Origin: Conexibacter sp. CPCC 205762
GTDB taxonomy: Bacteria > Actinomycetota > Thermoleophilia > Solirubrobacterales > Solirubrobacteraceae
DNA length: 64,000 nucleotides
Reading direction: 5' to 3'
NCBI RefSeq assembly: GCF_030646155.1
Contig: NZ_JAUTDN010000001.1
Span: 1-64,000 of the forward strand
Shown: positions 43,801-51,234 of the stretch, piece by piece
How the letters are laid out: each line of letters starts with the position of its first letter
Position numbering within the stretch: the first letter of the stretch is position 1
The notes under the pieces: generated by a model
The model's input: the letters and a program-made list of their open reading frames with translations, nothing else
Databases searched by the model: none
Told to the model about the DNA's origin: nothing
Position numbers and translations under genes: made by a program

Positions 43801-44427
43801 GCCGGAGCCGCCGCCGCTGCCGGCGAACGCGCCGGTGCCCGACGTGCCCGGCAGCAGCGACTTCCCGCCGTCCGCGCCCGGTCCGCCGGCATGCTGCCCG
43901 TTCCCGCCGCCGGCCCCGCCGCCGCCCGCGACGATCAGATACGAGATCGCGCCGCTTCTGCCGTCGTAGCTGGAGACGATCGTGCCGCTGCCGCCGCCGT
44001 ACCCGTCGCGGCCGCTGCCGGAGCTGGCGTCGCCGCGCGCACCGCCGTGCGCGATCCCGCAGCCGCCGCTGGAGCTGGCGTTGCCCCACTGGCCGACGTT
44101 GATCGCGAGCTGGTCGCCGGGACTGACCTGGATATCGGCGACCACCGACGCCCCGAGCCCGCCGTGCCCCGTGTGCTTGCTGTGCCCGCCGGCCCCGCCG
44201 ACGACCGTCGCGGTCACCAGCGTCACGTCGGCCGGCACGGTCCAGTAGCGGTAGGTGCAGCCGCCGTCGTTGCCGAACGCGACCGAGCCGGTCACGGCAG
44301 CCTGCGTGCTCGCGGCGGGCGCGGCCAGCAGCAGCGCGAGCGTCAGCGTCAGCGCCGCGAGCACGCCGACCGCATGCGCTCGAATCCCGCCGGCGACTGA
44401 CCGTCCGTGGTCAGGTCGTCCCTCCAT
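40882..44427 (-). CDS. Large secreted protein, Gly-rich head and Ig-like repeat array (copy 2)
   Basis: 1181 residues and the same architecture as copy 1: a signal peptide, a Gly-rich head of about 270 residues (YLIVAGGGGAGGGNG, three further poly-Gly runs), one Ig domain with VVSGDGQQVTAGSSFPLPLTALV, then five to six Big_3-type Ig repeats (TGSVQFLLDGAPVGAPV...VGTHTVQAVY) and a tail of two Arg-rich Ig-like domains separated by a Pro/Ala stretch. The start at 44427 has no good ribosome site; a slightly later start is possible. It is the first gene of a two-gene operon. The pair arose by duplication; a function in adhesion or surface coating is likely for such architecture. Confidence 0.8.
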   Translation of the reverse strand: MEGRPDHGRSVAGGIRAHAVGVLAALTLTLALLLAAPAASTQAAVTGSVAFGNDGGCTYRYWTVPADVTLVTATVVGGAGGHSKHTGHGGLGASVVADIQVSPGDQLAINVGQWGNASSSGGCGIAHGGARGDASSGSGRDGYGGGSGTIVSSYDGRSGAISYLIVAGGGGAGGGNGQHAGGPGADGGKSLLPGTSGTGAFAGSGGGSGGCSGCRVGPNGTSGGDSVSPSGAGGGGGGGYPYSGAGGNGAPLGGGGGGGAGESYTAPGVTVDSIGASDRACAWPDGAAADCDGRVTLSWDNRPTDVAVVSGDGQQVTAGSSFPLPLTALVTNAEQQPVDGVAVTFTLPGAGAGARFAHGPATSATVLTGPDGRAVSPSLEANGSAGPWRATAAAADIGSTAFKLTNAPAPSVTHLSSAATTSVAGEPVTFSAKVATATTPYANWTGSVQFLLDGAPVGAPVHVGDDGDAATFSTRFGIDGSSVGTHTVQAVYGGDGNHLGSRSNVVTQTVVPAATATAVTSSPRVSDTGEAVTLTAQVRAESAAGGAIPSGAVDFWVSPAPGAPAVLARQGVELDAAGRAVFVTSPLGAPGSYDVRVEFSGSAGFAASSGTATQNVGPAATSTLVTSSVNPSVSGEPFTLTATVGRASDAGSAPVGTVTFSAGGRALCPATPVREDDDPDDGDGVATCVVAGGLEARPNLVTVAFSDPDPAGGYDPSQGSLTQQVVAARTATTLTATPSTGVYGSDVRVRARVAPVAPGAGLANGTVQFLVDDLAVGLPVEVVRGVATSDPIAGLTVGAHRIEAAYEDDGDPVSMRSSSGALSFTVGRATTTLAIASDAQPAPAAHPVVLTARAAAGGDAGAVSGNVQFLVDGAAVGDAVPLRDGLAQSAPLRLAAGAHAVVAQLNGGTRFAPAVATFTQHVSPPPPFTPPPAVTPAEAAAAAAADAAERPLASLTTALVEAGPDGVANVVIGCRAPVGAGCSGRLTLTSRTRLPARLLDGASARGWRRAGVVLGTARYSVAAGELRAVRIRLTRAAERVLIAQGDLRLSATAVPLDAAEATVTRPLRVVARRAPALWLSGAALPAGRDGSLAVRVRCPAWARCAGQLTLGGAPAAARARFDVGGGAVRTVRLRLSETARRALARSGRQRLRLQATTEISAGRATTTRRTVTVSASARSTR

Positions 44428-44552
44428 CGAGCGGGGGACTGTGACAGGCGGCGGCCGATCCTGCGCGGCGCCGACGGCAGCGATGACATCCCGGTCAACG
44501 GACCGGCGAAGCTGCCGATAACCGCGGGACGAGCGGCTCGCTGAGCGGCGTC

Positions 44553-44750
44553 TCAGCGCTCGTCCGCGCGCTCGCTGTCCGCGAGCAGCCTGCGCAGCGC
44601 GGCGAGCGCGGCGTCGCGCCGGTCGAGCAGCACGGCCAGCTCGTCGGGCGACGGCGCCGGCAGGAAGCCGCCGCCCCGCTTGACGCCGAGCCTGCCGGCG
44701 GCGACCAGGTCGCTGACGGCGCGCGGGACGGCGAACGCCTCCCCGTGCGC
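44553..44750 (-). pseudogene. 3' fragment of an unidentified gene
   Basis: Reads toward lower coordinates as FAVPRAVSDLVAAGRLGV, then KRGGGFLPAPSPDELAVLL, DRRDAALAALRRLLADSERADER and stop at 44553. The sequence looks like a genuine helical C-terminus with normal codon use, but it has no start and ends abruptly at about 44750, where an opposite gene fragment begins. Confidence 0.5.
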
Positions 44751-44756
44751 GGCGCA

Positions 44757-45015
44757 GAGCGCGCGCGACGGCTACGCGCTGGAGGACGAGGAGGAGTACG
44801 AGGAGATCGCCTGCGTCGCCGCGCCGGTCTTCGACGCGACCGGCCGCTGCTGCGGCGGGATCTCGGTCACCGGCTGCCGCGCCGACGTGCTCGGCGACGA
44901 GCGGCGGATGCGCGTGATCGAGGCCGTCTGCGCCACCGCCGCGGGCGTCTCGACCGCGATGGGCGCCCCGGCCCGCGTGCTCACGACCCTCACCGCCGTC
45001 GGCAGACGCGCCTGA
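44757..45015 (+). pseudogene. 3' fragment of an IclR family regulator
   Basis: The sequence ARDGYALEDEEEYEEIACVAAPVFDATGRCCGGISVTGCRAD... is the last third of an IclR effector domain. The HTH and the first part of the effector domain are missing. The open frame extends upstream to 44680 but that part is not IclR-like. It joins the opposite-strand fragment at about 44750, so one deletion seems to have removed the 5' ends of both genes. Confidence 0.6.
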
Positions 45016-45037
45016 GCGCTCCCGCCGCGCCGGCCGG

Positions 45038-45448
45038 TCAGCGCAGCGCCTGCCCGATCCCGAGCAGGTTGCCCTCGCTGTCGTGGAACCAGACGCCGCG
45101 CTCGCCGTGGGAGCGCTTGCTCGGGTAGTTGCCGGCGATCTCGGCGATGCCGGCGTCGTCGATCGGGACGCCGGGCAGCTCGTAGCGCTCGAAGACGACG
45201 CCGCGGGCGCGCAGCTCGTTGACGACCGCGTCGATGTCGTCGACCTCGAACCCCATCTGGGTGTGGTCGCCGGACGGTCTGCCGCTGGTCGCGAACAGCG
45301 CGAACTCCCCGCTCCCGGTCCGGTAGAGCAGCCCGCCGGGCCGCTCGTCGACCGGTTCGAGCCCGAGCTTCTCCGCATAGAACGCCCGCGCCCGCGCGAG
45401 ATCCTGCGCCGGCAGCCGCGTCGCGACGCTGCTGTTGGAAAGGGTCAT
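45038..45448 (-). CDS. VOC (glyoxalase/bleomycin-resistance) family protein
   Basis: 136 residues. Two beta-alpha-beta-beta-beta modules are seen: SSVATRLPAQDLARARAFYAEKLGLEPVDE...LLYRTGSGEFALFATSG and HTQMGFEVDDIDAVVNELRARGVVFERYELPG...WFHDSEGNLLGIGQ. VOC proteins bind a metal and act as lyases, dioxygenases or resistance proteins; the reaction is unknown here. The ATG overlaps the stop of the upstream gene (ATGA), so the two form one operon. Confidence 0.87.
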   Translation of the reverse strand: MTLSNSSVATRLPAQDLARARAFYAEKLGLEPVDERPGGLLYRTGSGEFALFATSGRPSGDHTQMGFEVDDIDAVVNELRARGVVFERYELPGVPIDDAGIAEIAGNYPSKRSHGERGVWFHDSEGNLLGIGQALR

Positions 45449-46050
45449 GTCAGAGAGGATCGCCGACGGCCGCCGCGCGCATGCGCCCCGGCGGCCTGGC
45501 CGCGCGGGGGAGGGTCGAGCTGCACCCGCAGCGTGTTGAGCGTCATCGCGAGCATCTCGTAGTGCCCGATGAGGAGGCACAGCTCGATCAGCTCCCGCTC
45601 GTCGAACGCCGCCGCCAGCTCCGCCCACAGCGCGTCCCCGATCACGCCGTCGGCGTGCAGCGCGTCGGCGGCCCGCAGCACGAGCCGCTTGCGCCCGCTC
45701 CAGTCCGCGCCGCCGGTCGCCTCGTTCCGCACCCGCTCGATCTCCGCGGCTGTGAGCCCGGCCCGCCGCCCGATCCGCTCGTGGTGGTCCCACTCGTACG
45801 CGCAATCGGTGTTGTGCGCGACCCGCAGGATCGCCAGCTCGGTCTCCTCCCGCAGCAGCTTCCCGCCCGGCATCAGCCCGCCGGCGAAGACGAGCCAGCG
45901 GCGGAAGAGCCCGGGGTGACGCGCGAGGGTCGTGAAGACGTTCGGCACCGGCCGCCCGATCACCGCCCCCGCAACGCGCACGACGGCGGTGTTGAGCAGG
46001 CCGATCTGGCGCCGGCCGCCGGGCGCGATCCGAGGTCCAGGAGCTGACAT
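45445..46050 (-). CDS. Carboxymuconolactone decarboxylase/AhpD-like family protein
   Basis: 201 residues. The CMD domain is shown by ETELAILRVAHNTDCAYEWDHHERIGRRAGLTAAEIERVR and by the closing helix ELIELCLLIGHYEMLAMTLNTLRV. The Cys in DCAYEW is present, but the usual second Cys is replaced, so a peroxidase-type disulfide cycle is unlikely. It forms an operon with the VOC protein. An inverted repeat lies directly upstream, suggesting TetR-type control. Confidence 0.85.
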   Translation of the reverse strand: MSAPGPRIAPGGRRQIGLLNTAVVRVAGAVIGRPVPNVFTTLARHPGLFRRWLVFAGGLMPGGKLLREETELAILRVAHNTDCAYEWDHHERIGRRAGLTAAEIERVRNEATGGADWSGRKRLVLRAADALHADGVIGDALWAELAAAFDERELIELCLLIGHYEMLAMTLNTLRVQLDPPPRGQAAGAHARGGRRRSSLT

Positions 46051-46057
46051 CGGACTA

Positions 46058-46075
46058 CGGTATTCCGGTGTACCG
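46058..46075. promoter_or_regulatory. Inverted repeat CGGTA-N8-TACCG upstream of CMD/VOC operon
   Basis: The arms at 46058-46062 and 46071-46075 resemble a TetR operator (CGGTAtt..gTACCG) and lie 8 bases before the ATG at 46050. No regulator gene is next to it. Confidence 0.45.
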
Positions 46076-46246
46076 ACGGGTGTCAATCGGCACCTGTCGT
46101 CCGGGCGAGCAGTTGGAGCTCGCCCGCGCCGGCGCAGCCGCCGGGCAGGAGCACGAGCCGGGTTCTGGCGGAGGCGGGCTCCGTTACTCGTCCAGATAGT
46201 CGTGGTTCGGGAGCCCATGGTGGCGCGTGCGCGTTACCCTCGGCCG

Positions 46247-49033
46247 ATGGACCCCCGCGCGACGCTCGTAGTGATTCGGGCGGCCAAGTCCGCGACATGG
46301 GAGGACAAGACGTCCGAGATCGCCGACATCGCCCACCTCGGCTCCCACGTGAAGGTCCGGTTCGTCAGACCCGCCAAGCAATACAGATACGGCGCAGACC
46401 GGATCCGCACGTTCGCCGATCCCGTGCTGGTGCCGATCCCACCAGAGGCGCGCCTGCGTGTCCGGGGCATCCTGTGGGGCCCGCGGGATCCGCTCGATCT
46501 CGAGCTGCGGGAGTTCGGCTGCCCGCCTGACGCGTGGCGCACGGTCACGTACCGCAACGGGCAGACCTACAAGCACCGGAGCTACCCGGCCGACGACGTC
46601 CAGGTGGTGCCGGACGCCGCGGGTGAGGGCGCTGCCAAGGAGGTCATGGACTACTGGCGCCGGCATGTCGAGAGCCGTGAGGGGGAGGACCCGCTCGTGG
46701 TCGCCTACGGCTCGCTGAGACACATCGACCCCGAGAGCGTGCTGGCGACGTATCTGAACGGTGAGGCTCCGGCACGTCGCAGCGCTCCCGACGCGCTCGT
46801 GTTCCCGTTCTCCTGCAACCTGAGCCAGCGCGACGCGGTCCGGTGCGGGCTGAGTCATGCGCTGTCGGTGATCGAGGGTCCTCCGGGCACCGGCAAGACG
46901 CAGACGATCTTGAACCTGGTGGCCAACATCGTCACGGCGGACCTGGGGAGCGTCGGCGTCGTCTCGCTCGGCAACAGCGCGGTCGACAACGTCGCCGACA
47001 AGCTGACGGCCGAGGGCTTCGGCCACATCTTCGCGCGATTGGGAAACCGCGAGATGATGCAGGCGTTCCGGGATGGGCGGGAGACGCGCGAAGCGCTGGT
47101 CGAGCAGTTCCTGGCCACCGCACCGGCCGAACCGGTGACGCCAGCGGAGCTGACCGCCGCCGCCCGGCGGCTGACGCGAGCGCTCGACGCCGAGCGCAGA
47201 GGCGCGCAGCTGCGCGCCCGCATCGACGCCTACGCGCTGGAGCAACGTCATTTCGAGCGCCACCTCGGCGCCGGCACCGTGCCCGAGCTGGGTGATCTGC
47301 CGCTGTTTCGTCGTTCTCCGCGCCGCATTCTCGAGTTGGTCGCCGAAACCCAGCTCGACCGGGAGACGAGGCCTCCCGGCTTGCTGCGCCGGATCCGGCG
47401 GTACCTTCGCTACGGCTCGTTGAGAGACCTGGACACTGCCGACTCCGAGGTCGTGCTGGCGTTGCAGCGGACGTTCTACGCGCGCCGGATCGCGGAGCTC
47501 GAACGCCAGCTCGCCGCTGTCGAGCGCGAACTCGATGCAGCGGACATCAAGGCACTCGCCGAAGCGAACCGCGAGCTGTCCGTGAAGGCGCTCGCGGCAG
47601 CGGTCGCGTCACGTCACCGGGACGCCCCGCGGGCGGTGCGATCCGGCGACGTTCCCCGCGACGCCGCGAGATTCGCCGCGTTCTGCAGAACCCATCCGGT
47701 GATCCTCAGCACCTGCCATTCGCTGCGCCGACAGCTTCCGGACGGCTACCTGCTGGACTACCTGATCATCGACGAGGCGTCGCAGGTCGACCTGTTGACG
47801 GCGAGCCTCGCGATGGCGTCGTGCCGCAACCTGATCGTGGTCGGAGACCGGCGCCAGCTGCCGCACATCCCCGGCAAGCCTGTCGATGGCGTCACCGCTC
47901 CGGCACCGGCCTACGACTGCCAGCAGCACAGCGTGCTCACGTCGGTCGGCGAGCTGTACGGCGACGACGTCCCGGTGACGCTGTTGCGCGAGCACTACCG
48001 CTGCCATCCGGCGATCATCGGCTTCTGCAACACGGCCTTCTACGGCGACGAGCTGATCCCTTACACGGAGACGGAGGGCCGGTCAGAGCCGGCGATGTGG
48101 GTGCATGCCACCGTCGCCGGCAACCACATGCGCAGGCTCAGCGGTCGCGGCCGCTTCAATCAGCGCGAGCTCGAGGTCATCGAGCAGGAGGTGATCGACC
48201 AGGCGCCGGTCAAGGTCGATGCGGCTGACGTCGCCGTCGCGGCTCCTTTCCGGCTCCAGGCCGACAAGGCAGCGGAGGCGCTGAAGGAGGTCGCCGGGAG
48301 CGCCGACACCGTGCACAAGCTTCAGGGCCGCGAGCGGCGGATGGTCATCATGACGACGGTGCTCTCCGAGAACGCCGAGGGACGCCGCGGGCTGCGGTTC
48401 GTCGACGACCCGCGGCTCGTCAACGTCGCGGTCTCGCGGGCGACCGATCACTTCGTGCTGGTGACCAATCACGAGAAGCTCGCCAACAGCCGTCACCTGC
48501 GAGACCTGATCGGCTACATCGAGCACCGCTACCCCGACCACCAGCCGGATGCCAGCCGGATCGTCTCGGTCTTCGACCTGCTCTATGCCGAGTACGACGA
48601 CGTCTTGAGAACGCTGGCGGCGCGGCTGCCCGGCCGTGACGGGTCTCCGGCCGAGCAGATCGTCGACGCCGTTCTCGACGACGTCCTGGCGGAGCCCGCG
48701 CATGCGCATCTGCGCGTCGAGCGCCAGGTGCTCCTGCGCAACCTCGTGCCCGATCCGGACGCGCTCGGCGACGCGCAGCGCGCGTTCGTCCGGAGGCGGT
48801 CCTCGATCGACTTCGTCATCGCCAACCGCATCACGCGACGGCCGCTGCTCGCGATCGAGGTCGACGGGTTCGAGTTCCACGAGAACCGCCCTGAGCAGCG
48901 GCGACGCGACGCGCTCAAGGACGGCGTTCTCGAGCACGTCGGCATTCCGCTGCTGCGCCTCGCTACGACCGACAGCGACGAGGAGCGGCGAATCCGCGAG
49001 GCGCTGACGAGCGCCGAGCGCGTTCCGCTGTAG
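46247..49033 (+). CDS. SF1 (DNA2/UPF1-like) helicase with C-terminal nuclease-like domain
   Basis: 928 residues. An N-terminal region of about 180 residues has no recognised domain. Helicase motifs: Walker A IEGPPGTGKTQT (about 208-219), QxxA-like NLSQRDAVRCGL, DEAS box LIIDEASQVD (about 505), motif III VVGDRRQLP, motif IV LREHYRCHPAIIGF, motif V-VI TVHKLQGRERRMVI and LVNVAVSRATDHFVLV. After residue 790 a restriction-endonuclease-like domain follows (RSSIDFVIANR...LLAIEVDGFEFHENRPEQRRRDALKDGVL), with D-E-x-D-type acidic residues as in DUF559/DUF2726 proteins. Codon use (more CGT, TTG, GAT) differs from neighbours, suggesting transfer. A defence or DNA-repair role is plausible. Confidence 0.85.
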   Translation: MDPRATLVVIRAAKSATWEDKTSEIADIAHLGSHVKVRFVRPAKQYRYGADRIRTFADPVLVPIPPEARLRVRGILWGPRDPLDLELREFGCPPDAWRTVTYRNGQTYKHRSYPADDVQVVPDAAGEGAAKEVMDYWRRHVESREGEDPLVVAYGSLRHIDPESVLATYLNGEAPARRSAPDALVFPFSCNLSQRDAVRCGLSHALSVIEGPPGTGKTQTILNLVANIVTADLGSVGVVSLGNSAVDNVADKLTAEGFGHIFARLGNREMMQAFRDGRETREALVEQFLATAPAEPVTPAELTAAARRLTRALDAERRGAQLRARIDAYALEQRHFERHLGAGTVPELGDLPLFRRSPRRILELVAETQLDRETRPPGLLRRIRRYLRYGSLRDLDTADSEVVLALQRTFYARRIAELERQLAAVERELDAADIKALAEANRELSVKALAAAVASRHRDAPRAVRSGDVPRDAARFAAFCRTHPVILSTCHSLRRQLPDGYLLDYLIIDEASQVDLLTASLAMASCRNLIVVGDRRQLPHIPGKPVDGVTAPAPAYDCQQHSVLTSVGELYGDDVPVTLLREHYRCHPAIIGFCNTAFYGDELIPYTETEGRSEPAMWVHATVAGNHMRRLSGRGRFNQRELEVIEQEVIDQAPVKVDAADVAVAAPFRLQADKAAEALKEVAGSADTVHKLQGRERRMVIMTTVLSENAEGRRGLRFVDDPRLVNVAVSRATDHFVLVTNHEKLANSRHLRDLIGYIEHRYPDHQPDASRIVSVFDLLYAEYDDVLRTLAARLPGRDGSPAEQIVDAVLDDVLAEPAHAHLRVERQVLLRNLVPDPDALGDAQRAFVRRRSSIDFVIANRITRRPLLAIEVDGFEFHENRPEQRRRDALKDGVLEHVGIPLLRLATTDSDEERRIREALTSAERVPL

Positions 49034-49079
49034 GGCGTCGTCGCGGCCGCCGGTCCTCGCGCGCCCTGCGCCTCGCCGT

Positions 49080-50360
49080 TCAGCCGGAGACGAACAGCGA
49101 GCGGGCGACCTCGATGGCGGCTCGGCCGGTTCCGAGCTGCGCGCTGAGGTCGAGCATCGTGTCGATCGGGCCGCCGTGGCGGCCGCCGGGGATGATCGTC
49201 CCGTGGACGACCGGGCCGCCGAGGTTGTCGAGCAGGTCGCCCCAGTCGTGGCCGCCCGTGCCGGTCAGCGGCGGTGGGTGGATCCCCGCGCCGAGCGTGT
49301 CGAGCACCTCGCCCGCGCCGCCGATCGGCTGGCCGGCGGCGATCGCGGCGGCGATGCGGTCCAGCCACGGGCCGAGCCGGCCCGCGGCGTCGCCGAGGGC
49401 GTCCAGCTCCTCGTTGTCGTGGCCGCCGGCGGCGCGCAGCAGGCGGCGCACGAGGTCGCGGTCGAGCACGCCGTCGGGATTGCCCTCGACGGTGCCGGGT
49501 GTGTCGTCGCCGACGGGTGAGGAGGTGGGGTGGGGATGCTCGGGGTCTTCCTCGCCCGAGGGGCCGGCGCCGCCGCTGGACGCGGGCCCGTGAACCTCCT
49601 TCGTGTAGTCGTCGGTGACCGTCCCGTCCTTCTTGCCGGCGGTGACGTGGTCCGTGCCGTTGCCGTCCTTGTCGACCGTGAGCGTATGGTCCTCCCAGCT
49701 GCCGTCCTGCGACGTCACCCGGTAGGACTCGGAGTGGTTGCCCGCGGCGTCCCGCGCGCCGTAGCCCTCGATGTCGTGACCGTCGCTGTAGTGCTCCTCG
49801 CGCCACCACGTCGAGGAGCCGTCCGGCTTGTAATCGACGCCGGTCGTGTACTGCGACGACACGCCGTTGGAGAACTTCATGCTGCCGTACTCGATCGTGC
49901 CGCGGCCCCCGTCCTTGGGCCCGATCGCGTTGCGCCCGTCGTGGGGCACGTAGATCTTCAGCCAGTCGTACGCCGGGTCCAGCGGGCTCGTCGGCACGCT
50001 GTGGCCGACTTCGTGGAAGTGCCCCGCGCCGTCGTTGTAGCGGGTGACGTCGATCGTGTCGCCGCTGCTCCCCGGCCGGTGGATGACGATCGGCGGCGTA
50101 GCGGCGGCAGGCGGGGCCAGGTCGACCCCCACGCCGTTGACGCCCACCTGGAGCGTGCCGGTGCCGTCGCCGGCGATGGTCACCGTCCCGCCCTCGCTGA
50201 CGATGACCCCCTGAAACCGGTCCGAGGCAGTGGAGATCGTGACCGGATGGGCGTGCGCGGGCGGCTGGTAGAGATACGTCGTCTCGCCCTCCTCGTCCGT
50301 CATGGACATCAGGTAGCGGCCACCGCCGCCCCACATGAGGGTCTCGATTCCGTCAGCCAT
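49080..50360 (-). CDS. Large repeat-rich protein of unknown function
   Basis: 426 residues without a signal peptide. The first half is Gly/Asp/Thr-rich and beta-like (VTIAGDGTGTLQVGVNG), with short repeats of the type DGSSTWWREEHYSDGHDIEG and DGSWEDHTLTVDKDGNGTDHV, similar to Rhs/YD-type strands. The middle is a Pro/Ser/Gly linker, and the C-terminal 130 residues are helical (VLDRDLVRRLLRAAGGHDNEELDALGD). It may be a surface or toxin-type carrier, but I recognise no family. Its start lies 69 bases from the left repeat of the tRNA-Ala island. It converges with the helicase gene. Confidence 0.6.
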   Translation of the reverse strand: MADGIETLMWGGGGRYLMSMTDEEGETTYLYQPPAHAHPVTISTASDRFQGVIVSEGGTVTIAGDGTGTLQVGVNGVGVDLAPPAAATPPIVIHRPGSSGDTIDVTRYNDGAGHFHEVGHSVPTSPLDPAYDWLKIYVPHDGRNAIGPKDGGRGTIEYGSMKFSNGVSSQYTTGVDYKPDGSSTWWREEHYSDGHDIEGYGARDAAGNHSESYRVTSQDGSWEDHTLTVDKDGNGTDHVTAGKKDGTVTDDYTKEVHGPASSGGAGPSGEEDPEHPHPTSSPVGDDTPGTVEGNPDGVLDRDLVRRLLRAAGGHDNEELDALGDAAGRLGPWLDRIAAAIAAGQPIGGAGEVLDTLGAGIHPPPLTGTGGHDWGDLLDNLGGPVVHGTIIPGGRHGGPIDTMLDLSAQLGTGRAAIEVARSLFVSG

Positions 50361-50428
50361 CGTGCGACGCTATCGAAGGTCCGGAACGCGGTGCAACTCC
50401 TGCTTGGCGTTCGCCCGCCCCCCCCAAT

Positions 50429-50508
50429 ACGACGGAACCCCCGCATCTGCGAGGGTTTCGTTCCGGTGGAGCTAGTCGGGCTCGAACCGACGACCTTTGC
50501 GCTGACAG
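50429..50508. repeat. Left attachment-site repeat: partial copy of tRNA-Ala 3' end and its terminator
   Basis: Aligns without gaps, at a constant offset of 7113 bases, with 57542-57621. The identical core is 31 bases (50467-50497, equal to 57580-57610), covering the T-arm and 3' acceptor of tRNA-Ala. The adjoining hairpin (50429-50460) matches with a few changes. The rest of the tRNA is missing, so this is the att copy left by integration and not a working tRNA. Confidence 0.85.
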
Positions 50509-50554
50509 GCGACGATCGTGCTCGCACGGCACCTCGCCGAGCGGACCGGGCCGT

Positions 50555-50950
50555 TCAGTGCATGCGCTGTGGTGCGGAAACGCGGATGAGGTCCTCGATG
50601 ATCTTGAAGTCCTTCAGGTTGTGCGTGACGAGCAGCGCGTCGTGGACGTTCGCGGTCGCTGCGATCGCGAGGTCGGCGTTTCGGCCACGGGGGCTTCCGC
50701 CTCGTCTTGCGACCGCGGCCTGCAGTCGTCCCCATTCGCGTGCGACGCGATCGTCGACCGGCAGCGGATCGGGATAGCGTGCCTCGAGCAGGCCGAGCCG
50801 CGCTGCGCGCAGCGCTCGCGTCTGGTCGTCAGCGGCGACGAGCAGGCCGAAGTGCAACTCGGCGATCGAGACGGTGCTGATCGCTGATTGAAGGCCGGGC
50901 GCAAGCGCCTCGCCGCCGATCAGCACCGAGGTGTCGAGCAGAACGTGCAC
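50555..50950 (-). CDS. vapC: VapC-type PIN-domain toxin
   Basis: 131 residues from the GTG at 50950; the longer frame from 50968 overlaps vapB. PIN-domain acidic residues are visible: MHVLLDTSVLIGG (first Asp), SIAELHFGLL (Glu) and RNADLAIAATA (Asp), ending LLVTHNLKDF. VapC toxins are ribonucleases that cut tRNA or rRNA. It starts 5 bases after the vapB stop and is neutralised by that antitoxin. It sits in the restriction island, where it may add stabilisation. Confidence 0.87.
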   Translation of the reverse strand: MHVLLDTSVLIGGEALAPGLQSAISTVSIAELHFGLLVAADDQTRALRAARLGLLEARYPDPLPVDDRVAREWGRLQAAVARRGGSPRGRNADLAIAATANVHDALLVTHNLKDFKIIEDLIRVSAPQRMH

Positions 50951-50955
50951 CGCGG

Positions 50956-51201
50956 CTAGCCAGCCCACGGGTCACGCAGACCTGCGTCGAACGCCTGCAC
51001 ATCCTGTGCGAGCGCCGGGTCCGGTGGCAGGTCCCAGAGATCACCGAGGCTCGCAGTGTCGACCCAGCGGCGGCTGCGCACTGGACCGAGCTCCGCGACG
51101 GGCCGCCCCGAGACCGTGATCGTGATGTGCTCGCCAGCCTCGGCGCGGCGGAGCACGTCACCGACGTTGTTGCGCAGCTCTCTTTGGGGGACTGTTGCCA
51201 T
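50956..51201 (-). CDS. vapB: Phd/YefM-type antitoxin of the VapBC pair
   Basis: 81 residues. The N-terminal DNA-binding domain is VPQRELRNNVGDVLRRAEAGEHITITVSGRPVAELGPV, typical of the Phd/YefM fold, and the acidic C-terminus (SLGDLWDLPPDPALAQDVQAF) would wrap the toxin. A perfect palindrome at 51211-51226 just before the ATG is the probable autoregulatory operator. Confidence 0.87.
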   Translation of the reverse strand: MATVPQRELRNNVGDVLRRAEAGEHITITVSGRPVAELGPVRSRRWVDTASLGDLWDLPPDPALAQDVQAFDAGLRDPWAG

Positions 51202-51210
51202 GAGGCCACC

Positions 51211-51226
51211 GTAGCAGTTCTGCTAC
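51211..51226. promoter_or_regulatory. VapB operator palindrome GTAGCAG-TT-CTGCTAC
   Basis: Perfect 7+7 inverted repeat between the hsdR stop (51235) and the vapB start (51201). It is placed for repression of vapBC by the antitoxin. The promoter must overlap it or the end of hsdR. Confidence 0.7.
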
Positions 51227-51234
51227 TGGCCGTG

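Noticed and set aside
40080-43900. Dense short repeats in Gly-rich regions that could look like a repeat array
   Set aside because: They are codon runs of poly-glycine in the heads of the secreted proteins and are not separated by spacers.
40882-45378. The full 1498-residue minus-strand frame extending upstream of 44427
   Set aside because: The added part crosses the two gene fragments and the VOC gene. The protein is best started at 44427 where a signal peptide follows.
50467-50508. Possible second tRNA-Ala gene
   Set aside because: Only the 3' part matches; the D-arm, anticodon loop and 5' acceptor are missing, so it is an att copy and not a tRNA.
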